Assembly: GCA_002428415.1 (NCBI GenBank) | Contig: DIWI01000024.1 | Coordinates: forward strand, 36,783 to 94,075 | From: Clostridiaceae bacterium UBA6110 | GTDB taxonomy: Bacteria > Bacillota > Clostridia > Clostridiales > Clostridiaceae | Direction: 5' to 3' | DNA length: 57,293 bases | Shown here: piece by piece, positions 33,346 to 42,441 of the stretch | Layout of the letters: every line of letters starts with the position of its first letter | Position numbering within the stretch: the first letter of the stretch is position 1 | Program-made: the position numbers and the translations under genes | The notes under the pieces: generated by a model | Seen by the model: only the letters and a program-made list of their open reading frames with translations | Databases searched by the model: none | Told to the model about the DNA's origin: nothing

Positions 33346-33386
33346 GAAGGAAACCAGGAGAGTCTTTTGTGACTTTTCCTGGCTTC
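33346..33386. terminator. Bidirectional terminator, reductase / kinase
   Basis: GAAG and CTTC at the base, CCAGGA/TCCTGG and AGTC/GACT above, with T-rich loop and flanks, between convergent genes. Confidence 0.75.
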
Positions 33387-33389
33387 AGT

Positions 33390-34457
33390 TTATTGACATT
33401 CTTCAAGCTCAACGGTGAAAGTGACTGATCCATCCCTGCTGGCTGATGTGATGCTGCCGTTATGGGTATCAAGTATCTTCCTGACTATTGCAAGACCCAG
33501 TCCGCTGCCCTCTGTGGAGCGGGAGCTGTCAGCCTTGTAGAAGCGCTCGAATATTCTCTCAAGCTCTTCTTCACTCAGGGCAGGACCGGTATTAACAGTC
33601 TTGAACATGACCTTTCCATTGCCCTTTTTTAGAATTATTGATAATTTGCCTTCCTTTTCAGAGAACTTGACGGCATTCTGTATCAGGTTCAGCCAGACCT
33701 CGTACAGCAGGTGGCGGTCACCGGTTATGTCAATGTCATCAAGGTCCACATCCAGGTCGAGCTCCTTCCTGGACCATTCCGGCTCAAGCAGGAGTATAAC
33801 CTTCCTGATCTCCTCGTCCAGTGAGAATACTGTCTTTTGTGAAGGTATGGATTTTGAATCAAGGCTGGAAAGCTTCAGCAGGTTCGTTGAAAGCTGGGAC
33901 AGCCTGTCGCTTTCGCTGATTATGATGTCAGTATATTCGTCATGCTTATCCTTTTCCAGATCCCGGTTCCTTATCAGCCTGGCATATCCCTTTATCGAGG
34001 TGATGGGTGTCCTGAATTCATGGGATACGTTGGATACGAAATCCGTCCTCAGGCGTTCGATGTCCTTTAGCTCCCTTACCATCAGGTTGAAGTCTTCCGT
34101 AAGCCTCCCGATTTCGTCCACGCTCTCCACATTCACCTGTATGTCAAAATTACCGGAAGCGACCTCCTTGGATGCATCGGATAGCCTGAGTATTGGCCTC
34201 ACGATGCTCTTTACTGCAAGAAGTATTATACCTGAGCCTATCAGTACGCTAATGAGGAAGACAATGTTCATCTTGGAGTGCAGCTCCCTGAATTCCTGGA
34301 ACTGACCAGGAAGGACCTTCGTCATGTCATTGAAGGTCGTTCTTCTCATGAACATGGCTACGACAGCAAAGGTGATGGAATTCAGGAACCACCATACGAA
34401 AAGGAAGAGAAGGGTGAACTTGGTGTAGATCGATTTGAACCTGAATATTTTTCTCAT
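33390..34457 (-). CDS. Sensor histidine kinase with HAMP domain
   Basis: A 355-residue kinase: two membrane helices (about 12-35 and 64-85) around a short 28-residue extracellular loop, HAMP (about 85-135), HisKA with His146 in VSNVSHEFRTPITS, and HATPase (NLIQNAVKFSEKEG, GSGLGLAIVRKI). The tiny outer loop suggests it senses membrane or transporter state, as in kinases tied to ABC efflux pumps (inference). The ATGA overlap with the response regulator places it last in the adaptor-ATPase-permease-regulator-kinase operon. Confidence 0.92.
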   Translation of the reverse strand: MRKIFRFKSIYTKFTLLFLFVWWFLNSITFAVVAMFMRRTTFNDMTKVLPGQFQEFRELHSKMNIVFLISVLIGSGIILLAVKSIVRPILRLSDASKEVASGNFDIQVNVESVDEIGRLTEDFNLMVRELKDIERLRTDFVSNVSHEFRTPITSIKGYARLIRNRDLEKDKHDEYTDIIISESDRLSQLSTNLLKLSSLDSKSIPSQKTVFSLDEEIRKVILLLEPEWSRKELDLDVDLDDIDITGDRHLLYEVWLNLIQNAVKFSEKEGKLSIILKKGNGKVMFKTVNTGPALSEEELERIFERFYKADSSRSTEGSGLGLAIVRKILDTHNGSITSASRDGSVTFTVELEECQ

Positions 34458-35128
34458 ACGTTCTTTACCAGCTTGTACCCGAGGCCTCTTACTGTCACTA
34501 TGCTGAATTCAGGGGTTTCCTCGAATTTTTCCCTTAGCCTCTTGATATGCACGTCCACTGTGCGTTCCTCAGTTTCGTTGTCCAGCCCCCAGATCTTTTC
34601 CATAAGGTCCTGCCTTGTGAAGATCTTTCCGGGATAGCTCATGAGCTTGAAGAGAAGCATGAATTCCTTGAGCGGTAGGTTTACCGACTTTTCCCTGCTA
34701 TATACTGAGAGCGTCTCGCTGTCTGCTGTCAGGCCTCCGATGGTTATCTTCTTCTCAGCTGATATCCGTGCACGCCTTAAAAGGGCTGATACCCTCAAGA
34801 GCATCTCATCAAGGTCTATGGGCTTCACCATGTAGTCGTCTGTTCCTGAGGCAAAGCCCTGCTTCATGTCATCAAATTCATCCTTTGCCGTTATCATGAG
34901 GACCGGCAGGGTATAGCCGCTGTCCCTAAGGCTCCTGACCAGTTCATACCCATCCATTCCAGGCATCATGATATCAGCGACAAGAAGGTCAATGGACTCG
35001 CTGTCCATTGTCTTAAGCGCCTCAAGCCCGTCGGCTGCGGGAAATACCCTGTAGCCATCAGCTTCAAGGTATGTAACAATCAGCTTCCTAATGTTTTCAT
35101 TGTCCTCAGCAACAAGTATGTTGACCAT
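34454..35128 (-). CDS. Response regulator (OmpR family)
   Basis: A 224-residue protein: a receiver with Asp52 in LLVADIMMPGMDG and Lys in DYMVKPID, and a winged-helix DNA-binding domain (LPLKEFMLLFKLMSYPGKIF, TVDVHIKRLREK). GGTGAG upstream selects the ATG at 35128. It lies 25 bases after the ABC permease gene and probably controls the operon, perhaps through the 21-base repeats upstream of it (inference). Confidence 0.92.
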   Translation of the reverse strand: MVNILVAEDNENIRKLIVTYLEADGYRVFPAADGLEALKTMDSESIDLLVADIMMPGMDGYELVRSLRDSGYTLPVLMITAKDEFDDMKQGFASGTDDYMVKPIDLDEMLLRVSALLRRARISAEKKITIGGLTADSETLSVYSREKSVNLPLKEFMLLFKLMSYPGKIFTRQDLMEKIWGLDNETEERTVDVHIKRLREKFEETPEFSIVTVRGLGYKLVKNV

Positions 35129-35153
35129 TTTTCTCACCAGACCTTCTTTTTTG

Positions 35154-36326
35154 TCACAGGCTCCTGAGAGCATCGATGGGATTCAGCCTGCTTGCCTTTC
35201 TTGCGGGCATGAAGCCGAACAGTATTCCAACAGCCGCGGAGAATCCGAGTGCAATATATACAGTAGTTGGTGCTATTGTGAATCCGGTTCCTATGAAGCC
35301 GGCAGCAAGATATGCTATAAGGGCTCCGACAACCAGGCCAGCAGCTCCGCCGATAAGTGACAGGAATATGGATTCTATTATGAATTGTGCCTGTATAGTA
35401 AGAGGAGTGGCTCCAAGGGCCTTCCTGAGTCCAATCTCGGACCTTCTTTCAGTAACGGAAACAAGCATCATGTTCATGATACCTATGCCGCCCACTACAA
35501 GGGATATGGCCGCTATTCCTGCCAGGAGGAGTGTCATCATGCCTGTAATGCTCTCGAAGGAGCTTATCATGTCGCCCATATTGAAGACGCTGAATGCATT
35601 TTCCTTGTAGTTGAATGATGCATCAAGTACACCTTCAATCTCCACGACAGTCTCGTCTGCCTTTACTGTATCGATAAGAAAAGCGTCAAGGCTTGTTATG
35701 TTCCTTATCCCCATGGACCTCATTGCTGTCGTATACGGAATGATCACCGAGGAGTTGACGGAACTTGCCCCGAATGCGCTTGCCGGCGTAAGTGTCCCGA
35801 TTATGGAATAGGTCCTGCCTCCAATGAGGAGCTCCTGCCCTATGGGATCTGTCCCATAGAAAAGCTCGTTTGTGATGTCTGAGCCGATGACTGCCACCTG
35901 GTTGCCGGAGTCCAGGTCCAGTATGTTGATCGCCCTGCCAGATTTTAGCAGGCCATCGTCATTCTTGAAATAAACCTCATTGTTTCCCTGAACGGTTACA
36001 TCATCTAAAATGGTACTGCCTTGTGCAATGCTCATTCTTCGCGAAACAGTAGGGGACACTCCTGAAATGTTGGGAAGTGCCGCAATCCTGCCCACATCCT
36101 CATCGTCGAGGCCCTGCTTTACAGCTGTTCCCATGGCGTTTACTGTCACCTTGTTCACACCGAGGCTAGTCACCTGGTCAGTTATGCTGCTTGTCGCTCC
36201 CTGGACTATGGTAATTAGAGCGATTATCGCAGCCACTCCTATGACTATGCCGAGCATTGTCAGGAAGGAGCGGAGCTTGTTCGAAATTATGTTCTCAAAG
36301 GACATCCTCATGCTTTCGAATATCAT
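35154..36326 (-). CDS. MacB-like ABC transporter permease
   Basis: A 390-residue protein with one N-terminal membrane helix (LRSFLTMLGIVIGVAAIIALI), a large extracellular MacB core domain (about 45-260) and three C-terminal FtsX helices with GGIGIMNMMLVSVTERRSEIGLRK cut by the usual coupling motif. It forms a mechanotransmission-type export pump for peptides or drugs with the adjacent ATPase and adaptor. The start shares one base with the ATPase stop. Confidence 0.93.
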   Translation of the reverse strand: MIFESMRMSFENIISNKLRSFLTMLGIVIGVAAIIALITIVQGATSSITDQVTSLGVNKVTVNAMGTAVKQGLDDEDVGRIAALPNISGVSPTVSRRMSIAQGSTILDDVTVQGNNEVYFKNDDGLLKSGRAINILDLDSGNQVAVIGSDITNELFYGTDPIGQELLIGGRTYSIIGTLTPASAFGASSVNSSVIIPYTTAMRSMGIRNITSLDAFLIDTVKADETVVEIEGVLDASFNYKENAFSVFNMGDMISSFESITGMMTLLLAGIAAISLVVGGIGIMNMMLVSVTERRSEIGLRKALGATPLTIQAQFIIESIFLSLIGGAAGLVVGALIAYLAAGFIGTGFTIAPTTVYIALGFSAAVGILFGFMPARKASRLNPIDALRSL

Positions 36327-37009
36327 TATACCATGCTCCCTTCGGACAGATAACCGTCCAGGATATTGACCACTCTCTTCGCATGCCTTGCTATATGGAC
36401 ATCGTGGGTGATCATGACTATTGTGCTGCCTTCCGAATTCAGCTCCTCGAAGAGCTCCATTACCTGTGTTCCGGTCTTCTGGTCAAGGGCTCCTGTAGGT
36501 TCATCTGCCAGAAGTATGGAGGGCTCGGTCACAAGTGCCCTTGCGATTGCCACCCTTTGCTGCTGACCGCCTGACAGCTGGTTTGGAAGGCTTGTGAGCT
36601 TGTCTCCAAGTCCGACCTTGATAAGGACAGCCTTCGCCCTCCTTTTTCTTTCGGAAAGCGGAATCCGTGAGTAGATGAGCGGAAGCTCAACATTCTGAAG
36701 GGCAGTCATCCTCGGGAGAAGCTGGAAGCTTTGGAATATGAAGCCTATCTCCCTGTTCCTCACCTTCGAGAGCTCGGTCTCGTCAAGCTCTCCGGTGTCA
36801 TTGCCGGCGAGTGTGTATTTGCCTGATGATGGTACATCAAGGCAGCCTATTATGTTCATGAGCGTCGATTTCCCTGAGCCTGAGGGACCGAGGATGGACA
36901 GGAACTCTCCCTTTTTAACCTTCAGGTCGACTCCGTGAAGTACTTCGATATCCTCGTCTCCCATGCTGTAGCTTTTTGAGATGTTCTCCATGCGCAGTAT
37001 CTCATCCAT
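36326..37009 (-). CDS. MacB-like ABC transporter ATPase
   Basis: A 227-residue ABC subunit: Walker A GPSGSGKST, Q-loop FQSFQLLPRMTA, signature LSGGQQQRVAIARAL, Walker B ILLADEPTGALD, and switch His in MITHDVHIA. It is the LolD/MacB type that powers the FtsX permease encoded next. The start overlaps the adaptor stop by one base. Confidence 0.95.
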   Translation of the reverse strand: MDEILRMENISKSYSMGDEDIEVLHGVDLKVKKGEFLSILGPSGSGKSTLMNIIGCLDVPSSGKYTLAGNDTGELDETELSKVRNREIGFIFQSFQLLPRMTALQNVELPLIYSRIPLSERKRRAKAVLIKVGLGDKLTSLPNQLSGGQQQRVAIARALVTEPSILLADEPTGALDQKTGTQVMELFEELNSEGSTIVMITHDVHIARHAKRVVNILDGYLSEGSMV

Positions 37010-37893
37010 CAGTTGTTACCATCCTGAAGCCCTCTTCCCATTCCGCTGCCAAGTCCGAAGCCTGCTGCTTCAGTAGGTTCACCAAGAAGTATCCTTTCGT
37101 CCTCATTTACCCCGCTGAGTATTTCTACGAGCTTTCCATCGTTGATGCCGGTTGTGATCGGGCTCTTTATTGCGATACCTTCAGCACCTTGTTTAAGCAC
37201 GTAGGCGGTATTGTCATCGTTGAACTGTATGGCTGCCATTGGAAGGGTAACGACATTCTTCGCTTCATCCTTCAGAAGGGTGACCTCTGCAGACATCCCT
37301 ACCTTCAGTGATTCATCATAATCAAGCTGGACAACAGCGAGAAAATAAGTCACTCCATTGATTATCGAGCCTTCCTTGGAGATGCTTTCAACGACTCCAG
37401 TAAACTCCCTGCCGATTGCACTTACAGAAACCTTTACCTCCTTGCCTGCCGTGACAGCAGCAAGCTCGTATTCATCGACCTTCACGCTGACAGAAAGTTC
37501 AGTGTAGTCGACAATCGTCATCAGCTTTGCTCCTGGAGACACAGTCTGGTTTTCTTCAACGAATATTTCCGCAATCTCTCCATCCATGCCAGCTTCAGGG
37601 TTAACTCCTGAGCTAGGGTTCAGAAGGTCCTTGCCTTCCTTCACAAGCTCTCCCTCGGTCACGTAGATATCATCAATGGTTGCCGACCTTTCAGACAGGA
37701 TGGTCTCCCTGCTGTTGGCCTCAATATTGCCCGCGAATGAATACCAGGTGGTTATGTCCTTAGACTCTGCAAGCACCGACTCATATGAGAGAGGCTTCGG
37801 TGCAAGCAGCCTGCTTCCGGCAAATACTACTATCGCCGCTCCTGCCGCGAAAAGCACCCAGTTCCTCAATCTTTTCTTTTTCTTCTTATCCAA
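37009..37893 (-). CDS. Membrane-fusion (HlyD/MacA-like) adaptor protein
   Basis: A 294-residue protein: a Lys-rich start, one membrane helix (about 11-29), then a lipoyl-like half motif (GNIEANSRETILSERSATIDDI) and a beta-barrel domain. It is shorter than Gram-negative MacA because the alpha-hairpin is nearly absent, as in Gram-positive adaptors. It acts outside the membrane with the MacB-like pump. The start is a TTG at 37893 with AGGAGG 8 bases upstream; no ATG is available. Confidence 0.88.
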   Translation of the reverse strand: MDKKKKKRLRNWVLFAAGAAIVVFAGSRLLAPKPLSYESVLAESKDITTWYSFAGNIEANSRETILSERSATIDDIYVTEGELVKEGKDLLNPSSGVNPEAGMDGEIAEIFVEENQTVSPGAKLMTIVDYTELSVSVKVDEYELAAVTAGKEVKVSVSAIGREFTGVVESISKEGSIINGVTYFLAVVQLDYDESLKVGMSAEVTLLKDEAKNVVTLPMAAIQFNDDNTAYVLKQGAEGIAIKSPITTGINDGKLVEILSGVNEDERILLGEPTEAAGFGLGSGMGRGLQDGNN

Positions 37894-37914
37894 TGCTGAT
37901 TCCTCCTAAATTCT

Positions 37915-37942
37915 ATTATCTTGGCAAAGTATAGGTCGTCAA
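37915..37942 (-). promoter_or_regulatory. Promoter of the efflux operon
   Basis: On the reverse strand TTGACG (37942-37937) and GATAAT (37920-37915), spacer 16. The start point near 37908 gives a very short leader that begins almost at the ribosome site. Confidence 0.6.
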
Positions 37943-37966
37943 TGTGAACTATGGATGAACTTATGG

Positions 37967-38013
37967 CCCTGGTCAAAGAACTTTTGACCCTGGTCAAAGA
38001 ACTTTTGACCCTG
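37967..38013. repeat. Tandem 21-base direct repeat, 2.2 copies
   Basis: Units CCCTGGTCAAAGAACTTTTGA at 37967-37987 and 37988-38008 are identical over all 21 bases, followed by CCCTG. Each unit holds an inverted repeat GGTCAAA-N5-TTTGACC. They lie between the efflux operon promoter and a TATAAT at 38038-38043 that serves the aldo/keto reductase gene but has no good -35 box. The 21-base period is two helical turns, as for cooperative regulator sites. Confidence 0.75.
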
Positions 38014-38090
38014 CAACCGAACATATGGCCATGATGGTATAATATAGGGTAGAAGGAACAGGAATCTATGACATTTTGGAGGAGATCGAA

Positions 38091-38966
38091 ATGGAAAGGG
38101 AAAAGCTGGGAAGAACGGGCCTGATGGTAAGTCCAGTAACATTCGGAGGAATTATAGTAGACGGTGAGACGCAGGAGAAAGCCAATGAATATGTCAGCTT
38201 TGCAATAGATAATGAGGTCAACTATTTTGATGTGGCGCCATCCTACGGGATAGCGCAGGAAAGGCTGGGACCTGCCCTGAAGCCTTACAGGAAGGAAGTG
38301 TTCCTGGCCTGCAAGACCATGAGAAGGGATTATGAGGGTGCCCAGGAGGAGCTCCTGTCATCACTTAAGGCACTTAAGACTGACTGGTTTGATGTCTACC
38401 AGCTCCACGCCCTGTCAAAGATGGAGGACCTGGAGGAGGCATTCGGACCTGGCGGTGTCATGGAGGCTCTGCTTATCGCAAAGCGTGACGGCCTCATACG
38501 GAATATCGGCTTCTCGGCACACAGCGAGGAGGTTGCCTTGAAGGCCATAGAAATGTATGACTTTGACACGGTCATGTTCCCCATGAACTGGGCCATGGGA
38601 ATCAATACAGGGTGGGGAGATAGGATATCTGAAGCGGTTAAGGAGACCTACAAGGGCTTCATAGGAATAAAGAGCCTGGCAAAGAGAAGGTATCTCGAGG
38701 ATGAGACCAAGGACTTTCCCAAATCATGGGTAAAGACCATATGGGACGAAGAGAGGCTTGGCAGGCTTGCCATGAAGTATGCAATAAAAAAAGGCGTGCA
38801 TACGCTTATTCCTCCTGGAGACATCGACCATTTCAAGTTCATGCTTGAGAGGATAGATGACTTGATAAAATACCCCCTGTCGGATGATGACGAAGAATTT
38901 TTGAAGATTCACGCGAAGAAGCTTGAATATTACCCCATATGGCCAAAGAAACGGGAGGGAGAATGA
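38091..38966 (+). CDS. Aldo/keto reductase family protein
   Basis: A 291-residue TIM-barrel oxidoreductase. The catalytic set is visible: Asp and Tyr in YFDVAPSYGIAQERLG, Lys in FLACKTMRRD and His in VYQLHALSK. It starts with LGRTGLMVSPVTFGG and probably reduces an aldehyde or ketone with NAD(P)H. GGAGGAG selects the ATG at 38091. It overlaps the next gene by 4 bases (ATGA). Confidence 0.9.
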   Translation: MEREKLGRTGLMVSPVTFGGIIVDGETQEKANEYVSFAIDNEVNYFDVAPSYGIAQERLGPALKPYRKEVFLACKTMRRDYEGAQEELLSSLKALKTDWFDVYQLHALSKMEDLEEAFGPGGVMEALLIAKRDGLIRNIGFSAHSEEVALKAIEMYDFDTVMFPMNWAMGINTGWGDRISEAVKETYKGFIGIKSLAKRRYLEDETKDFPKSWVKTIWDEERLGRLAMKYAIKKGVHTLIPPGDIDHFKFMLERIDDLIKYPLSDDDEEFLKIHAKKLEYYPIWPKKREGE

Positions 38967-39358
38967 TGTTTGAAGATCCCAGGGGGCCTATTCAGAACTA
39001 CCTTTGGGGCCGGTTTGTGATAGATGGCGAGGAACACTCCGGAAGCGGAGACGACAGGAAAGGCAAGGGCAAGGACATCATGATATTGTCCGGAAAGGTA
39101 CGAAGGTGGAAGGAGAGGCAGGGACATGTCCTTTCTGAATCCATGGTTGAAAGGGTACTTGATTGCGGCTGCGATGTCCTGATTATCGGGAATGGTGCTG
39201 ATGGCGCTCTTGAGGTGCCTGATCCTGTCATCGACTATCTTAATGACAATGGCGTTGCAAGGGTCATGGTACTCAGGACTCCTGACGCATGCAGGGCCTA
39301 CAACGAGCTTTTCAGGAATGGCATTGATGTTGCGCTTGTTGCCCACGGAACCTGCTAG
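38963..39358 (+). CDS. Mth938-like domain protein
   Basis: A 131-residue single-domain protein. GPIQNYLWGRFVIDG, VLIIGNGADGALEVPDP and VMVLRTPDACRAYNEL follow the Mth938/NDUFAF3 fold. The eukaryotic relative is a complex I assembly factor; the bacterial function is unknown. GGGAGGGA precedes ATGATG (38963 or 38966). The coupling to the aldo/keto reductase gene suggests a shared role. Confidence 0.8.
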   Translation: MMFEDPRGPIQNYLWGRFVIDGEEHSGSGDDRKGKGKDIMILSGKVRRWKERQGHVLSESMVERVLDCGCDVLIIGNGADGALEVPDPVIDYLNDNGVARVMVLRTPDACRAYNELFRNGIDVALVAHGTC

Positions 39359-39373
39359 AAGCTGTAAATATGA

Positions 39374-39401
39374 TTGTTTTTACCCGATTTTTCATTATAA
39401 T
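39374..39401 (+). promoter_or_regulatory. Probable promoter of the polyamine operon
   Basis: TTGTTT (39374-39379) and TATAAT (39396-39401), spacer 16, about 60 bases before the speD start. Confidence 0.6.
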
Positions 39402-39460
39402 CAATTGTGGCGGGACCTTCAGACATAAGGCCGCAATTCTTTGACCTAAAGGAGGCGCAA

Positions 39461-40273
39461 ATGGCAGGAAAGCTAAAACTGTTCGGATTCAACAATCTGA
39501 CAAAGACCTTGAGCTTCAACATATATGACGTGTGCTACACGTCAAGTGAAAAGGAGCAGACCGATTATCTGAGCTACGTTGACGAGTGGTTCAACTCAGA
39601 AAGACTGACTAAGATACTTGAGAATGTGACCGGGATAATAGGCGCCCATGTCCTTAATATTTCAAAGCAGGACTATGATCCGCAGGGAGCAAGCGTAACT
39701 GTGCTCATATCAGAGGAGCCTGTGGAGGAGAGCCTGGTGGATGAGACCTGCAACAGAGGCTTGGGTGTATATGGCAAAAGGACTTCGGTTGCTGGCCACC
39801 TGGACAAGAGTCACCTTACGGTCCATACGTATCCTGAGTATCATCCGGACCACAACATTTCAACCTTCAGGGTGGACATTGACGTGTCGACCTGTGGGAC
39901 CATATCGCCACTGAAGGCTCTGGATTACCTCATCGGAAGCTTTGATTCTGACATAATAACAATAGACTACAGGGTAAGGGGATTTACCAGGGCTGAGGAT
40001 GGAAGGAAGATATTCATAGACCACAGCATAGAATCCATAAGGGACTTCATAGACAAGGACACTCTAAGCTCCTATGAGACCCTTGACGTCAACATCAAGG
40101 GTGAGAACATCTTCCATACAAAGATGATGGTGAAGAAGCCTGACCTTAACGACTACCTTTTCAGCAGGAAGGAAGAAGACTTCACCGAAGAGGAAAAGCA
40201 AGTTATCGTGAAGAGCCTCAGGAAAGAGATGATCGAGATATACATGGGGCAGAACCTTGAGATAAGGGACTAG
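39461..40273 (+). CDS. speD: S-adenosylmethionine decarboxylase proenzyme
   Basis: A 270-residue protein of the E. coli-type class. The self-cleavage site is Lys116-Ser117 in LDKSHLTVHTYPE, where Ser becomes the pyruvoyl group; Cys145 in STCGTISPL is the conserved proton donor region. It makes decarboxylated SAM, the aminopropyl donor for spermidine. AAAGGAGG selects the ATG at 39461, not 39407. It is first of the speD-speE-Gfo/Idh operon. Confidence 0.96.
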   Translation: MAGKLKLFGFNNLTKTLSFNIYDVCYTSSEKEQTDYLSYVDEWFNSERLTKILENVTGIIGAHVLNISKQDYDPQGASVTVLISEEPVEESLVDETCNRGLGVYGKRTSVAGHLDKSHLTVHTYPEYHPDHNISTFRVDIDVSTCGTISPLKALDYLIGSFDSDIITIDYRVRGFTRAEDGRKIFIDHSIESIRDFIDKDTLSSYETLDVNIKGENIFHTKMMVKKPDLNDYLFSRKEEDFTEEEKQVIVKSLRKEMIEIYMGQNLEIRD

Positions 40274-40293
40274 AAAAACAGAAGGAGGCAACA

Positions 40294-41151
40294 ATGGAGC
40301 TTTGGTTTTCAGAATTTCACAGCGAGGATGTCAAATTCTCAGTACGGATAGACAGGCAGCTTTATTCAGGCAAGAGCGATTTCCAGAAGATAGAGGTGTT
40401 TGAGAGCCCTGGTCTTGGCAAGTTCTTCACTCTTGACGGTTTCATAATGATCACTGAAAAGGATGAGTTTATATACCATGACATGATCGTTCATGTGCCT
40501 ATGGCTACAAATCCGGATATTGAGAAGGTCCTGGTAATAGGAGCAGGCGACGGCGGCACCGTGAGGGAGCTCACAAGGTACAAGGGTATAAAGAGGATAG
40601 ACATGGTTGAGATTGACAAGCTTGTTGTCGATGTATGCCGTGAATATTTCCCGAACTCTACATCAGGTCTTGACGATGAAAGGGTGAACCTGTACTTCGA
40701 GGATGGACTTGCCTTCGTAAGGGACAAGGTCAATGAGTACGACCTCATCATAGTTGACAGCACAGACCCAATAGGACCTGGCGAAGGCCTGTTCACAAGG
40801 GAGTTCTATGGAAACTGCCACAAGGCGCTCAAGGAAGACGGGATACTGGTCAACCAGCATGAGAGCCCGTTCTATCCTGAGTATGCGAAGCAGATGCAGA
40901 GGGCTCATTCAAGGATCACTGAGTTCTTCCCGATAGCATCGGTGTACCAGATACATATTCCGACCTACGCTTCAGGACACTGGCTGTTCGGCTTCGCGTC
41001 GAAAAGGCTGGACCCTTTAAGGGACCTTGATGCAGACAGCTGGAACAGACTGGGCTTAAAGACAAGATACTACAACACTGAAATACACAGAGGAGCCTTC
41101 GCTCTTCCGAACTATGTCAAGGAGCTGCTTGAAGGCGGGAGGAACGTATGA
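40294..41151 (+). CDS. speE: Spermidine synthase
   Basis: A 285-residue protein of normal length. VIGAGDGGTVRELTRY binds decarboxylated SAM, and VDSTDPIGPGEGLF carries the catalytic Asp. It transfers aminopropyl from decarboxylated SAM to putrescine in the cytosol. AGAAGGAGG precedes the ATG. It sits 20 bases after speD and overlaps the next gene by 4. Confidence 0.96.
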   Translation: MELWFSEFHSEDVKFSVRIDRQLYSGKSDFQKIEVFESPGLGKFFTLDGFIMITEKDEFIYHDMIVHVPMATNPDIEKVLVIGAGDGGTVRELTRYKGIKRIDMVEIDKLVVDVCREYFPNSTSGLDDERVNLYFEDGLAFVRDKVNEYDLIIVDSTDPIGPGEGLFTREFYGNCHKALKEDGILVNQHESPFYPEYAKQMQRAHSRITEFFPIASVYQIHIPTYASGHWLFGFASKRLDPLRDLDADSWNRLGLKTRYYNTEIHRGAFALPNYVKELLEGGRNV

Positions 41152-42221
41152 AAGAGCTTGTAGTCGGCTTCTACGGCTTCGGGAAAAGCGCCCAGAGATA
41201 TCATCTGCCGTATCTTAATATTAGGGAAGGCATAAGGGTCAAGACCATTGTGCTTCCAAGCATTAAAAAGCGAGCTGAAGAGATTAAGGCTTATGCTGAT
41301 GTCATATTCACTGAGGATGAGCTGGTGATGCTTGAAGATCCGGAAATTGACATGGTAGTGGTTGCGACTCCATCCGAAACTCACTTCTGCATGGCGACAA
41401 GGGCGCTCCATTCAGGAAAGCACGTACTTGTTGACAAACCCTTCTGCTCGAGCTTTGAGGAAGCCTGGACGCTGCTGGAGCTTGCAAAGGAGAAGGGTCT
41501 GATTGCCATGCCATTCCAGAACAGGAGATTCGACAGCGACATACTTACAGCTAAGGCAGTCATTGAGTCTGGAAAGCTTGGAGAGATAGTGGAGATTGAG
41601 TCTCATTTTGACTATTACAGACCTCATGAGGAATACAGGCCGGGCGCCTGGTATATTGACGGTGCTCTGTTCGGACTCGGAATACATACAGTGGATCAGA
41701 TGACCATGCTTTTCGGGATACCTGACTCTGTAGTCTATGAGCGAAGAAGCCTGAGAGAGGCGAGGAATCCTGAGGATTCCTTCGAAATTACACTTTACTA
41801 CGGAAAGACTAAGGCTGTCGTCAAGACCAGCCACCTTGTCGGCATTCCTTATCCAAGGCTGATCATACATGGAACAAAGGGAAGCTTCGTAAAGCAGGAA
41901 GTTGACAGGCAGGAAAGGTTCCTGAAGGAATACATCATGCCCGGATCTGAAGGCTTCGGTGAAGACAGTCTCGAGGACTTCGGAATCCTTAGGACTTACG
42001 AGGGCGAGAAGGCTGCTGATGAAAGGTTTCCGACTGTAAAGGGCGACTATGGAAGGGTATACGACCACATGAGGGAGACAATACTTCATGGTGCGAAGCC
42101 TTATCTCACAAGGCAGGAAATACTTACTGATATCCTGATCCTTGACAAGGCCTTCAGCGAAGAAGCTCCGTTCGTGATAAAGGACTTTAAAGGTCTTCCG
42201 GAAATGGCTGGAATCCTCTAG
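41148..42221 (+). CDS. Gfo/Idh/MocA family oxidoreductase in the polyamine operon
   Basis: A 357-residue protein: an N-terminal Rossmann domain (VVGFYGFGKSAQRYHLPYL, VVATPSETHFCMATRAL, GKHVLVDKPF) and a C-terminal substrate domain (PGAWYIDGALFGLGIHTVDQ with the conserved His). The family oxidises or reduces sugars and other polyols with NAD(P). Coupling to speE by an ATGA overlap is unusual and hints at a polyamine-linked reaction, or simply shared growth control (inference). A terminator follows. Confidence 0.9.
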   Translation: MKELVVGFYGFGKSAQRYHLPYLNIREGIRVKTIVLPSIKKRAEEIKAYADVIFTEDELVMLEDPEIDMVVVATPSETHFCMATRALHSGKHVLVDKPFCSSFEEAWTLLELAKEKGLIAMPFQNRRFDSDILTAKAVIESGKLGEIVEIESHFDYYRPHEEYRPGAWYIDGALFGLGIHTVDQMTMLFGIPDSVVYERRSLREARNPEDSFEITLYYGKTKAVVKTSHLVGIPYPRLIIHGTKGSFVKQEVDRQERFLKEYIMPGSEGFGEDSLEDFGILRTYEGEKAADERFPTVKGDYGRVYDHMRETILHGAKPYLTRQEILTDILILDKAFSEEAPFVIKDFKGLPEMAGIL

Positions 42222-42265
42222 CTATAGGAACTGAAAATATAAACATGTGGAAATGTATTTCCAAG

Positions 42266-42289
42266 AAGGACCCGGGCGACCGGGTCCTT
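42266..42289 (+). terminator. Terminator of the polyamine operon
   Basis: AAGGACCCGG, GCGA loop, CCGGGTCCTT, then TGCGT. The stem is strong and the T-run short. Confidence 0.85.
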
Positions 42290-42361
42290 TGCGTATCATT
42301 CGTTACTCCAGTATTTTGAGAGGTTAAGTCCGCAAATTGTGAATACATATGGCATAGTTTT

Positions 42362-42390
42362 TTGCAGCCTGACGGATATGGGTCTATAAT
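42362..42390 (+). promoter_or_regulatory. Promoter of the ClC channel gene
   Basis: TTGCAG (42362-42367) and TATAAT (42385-42390), spacer 17. Confidence 0.65.
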
Positions 42391-42441
42391 GTAACTGTCG
42401 TGGTTGTACATATGAGAAAATTGTAAGAGCAGGTGGTTTAT

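Noticed and set aside
37967..38013. CRISPR array
   Set aside because: The two units are directly adjacent without spacers and lie in a promoter region; no cas genes are present.
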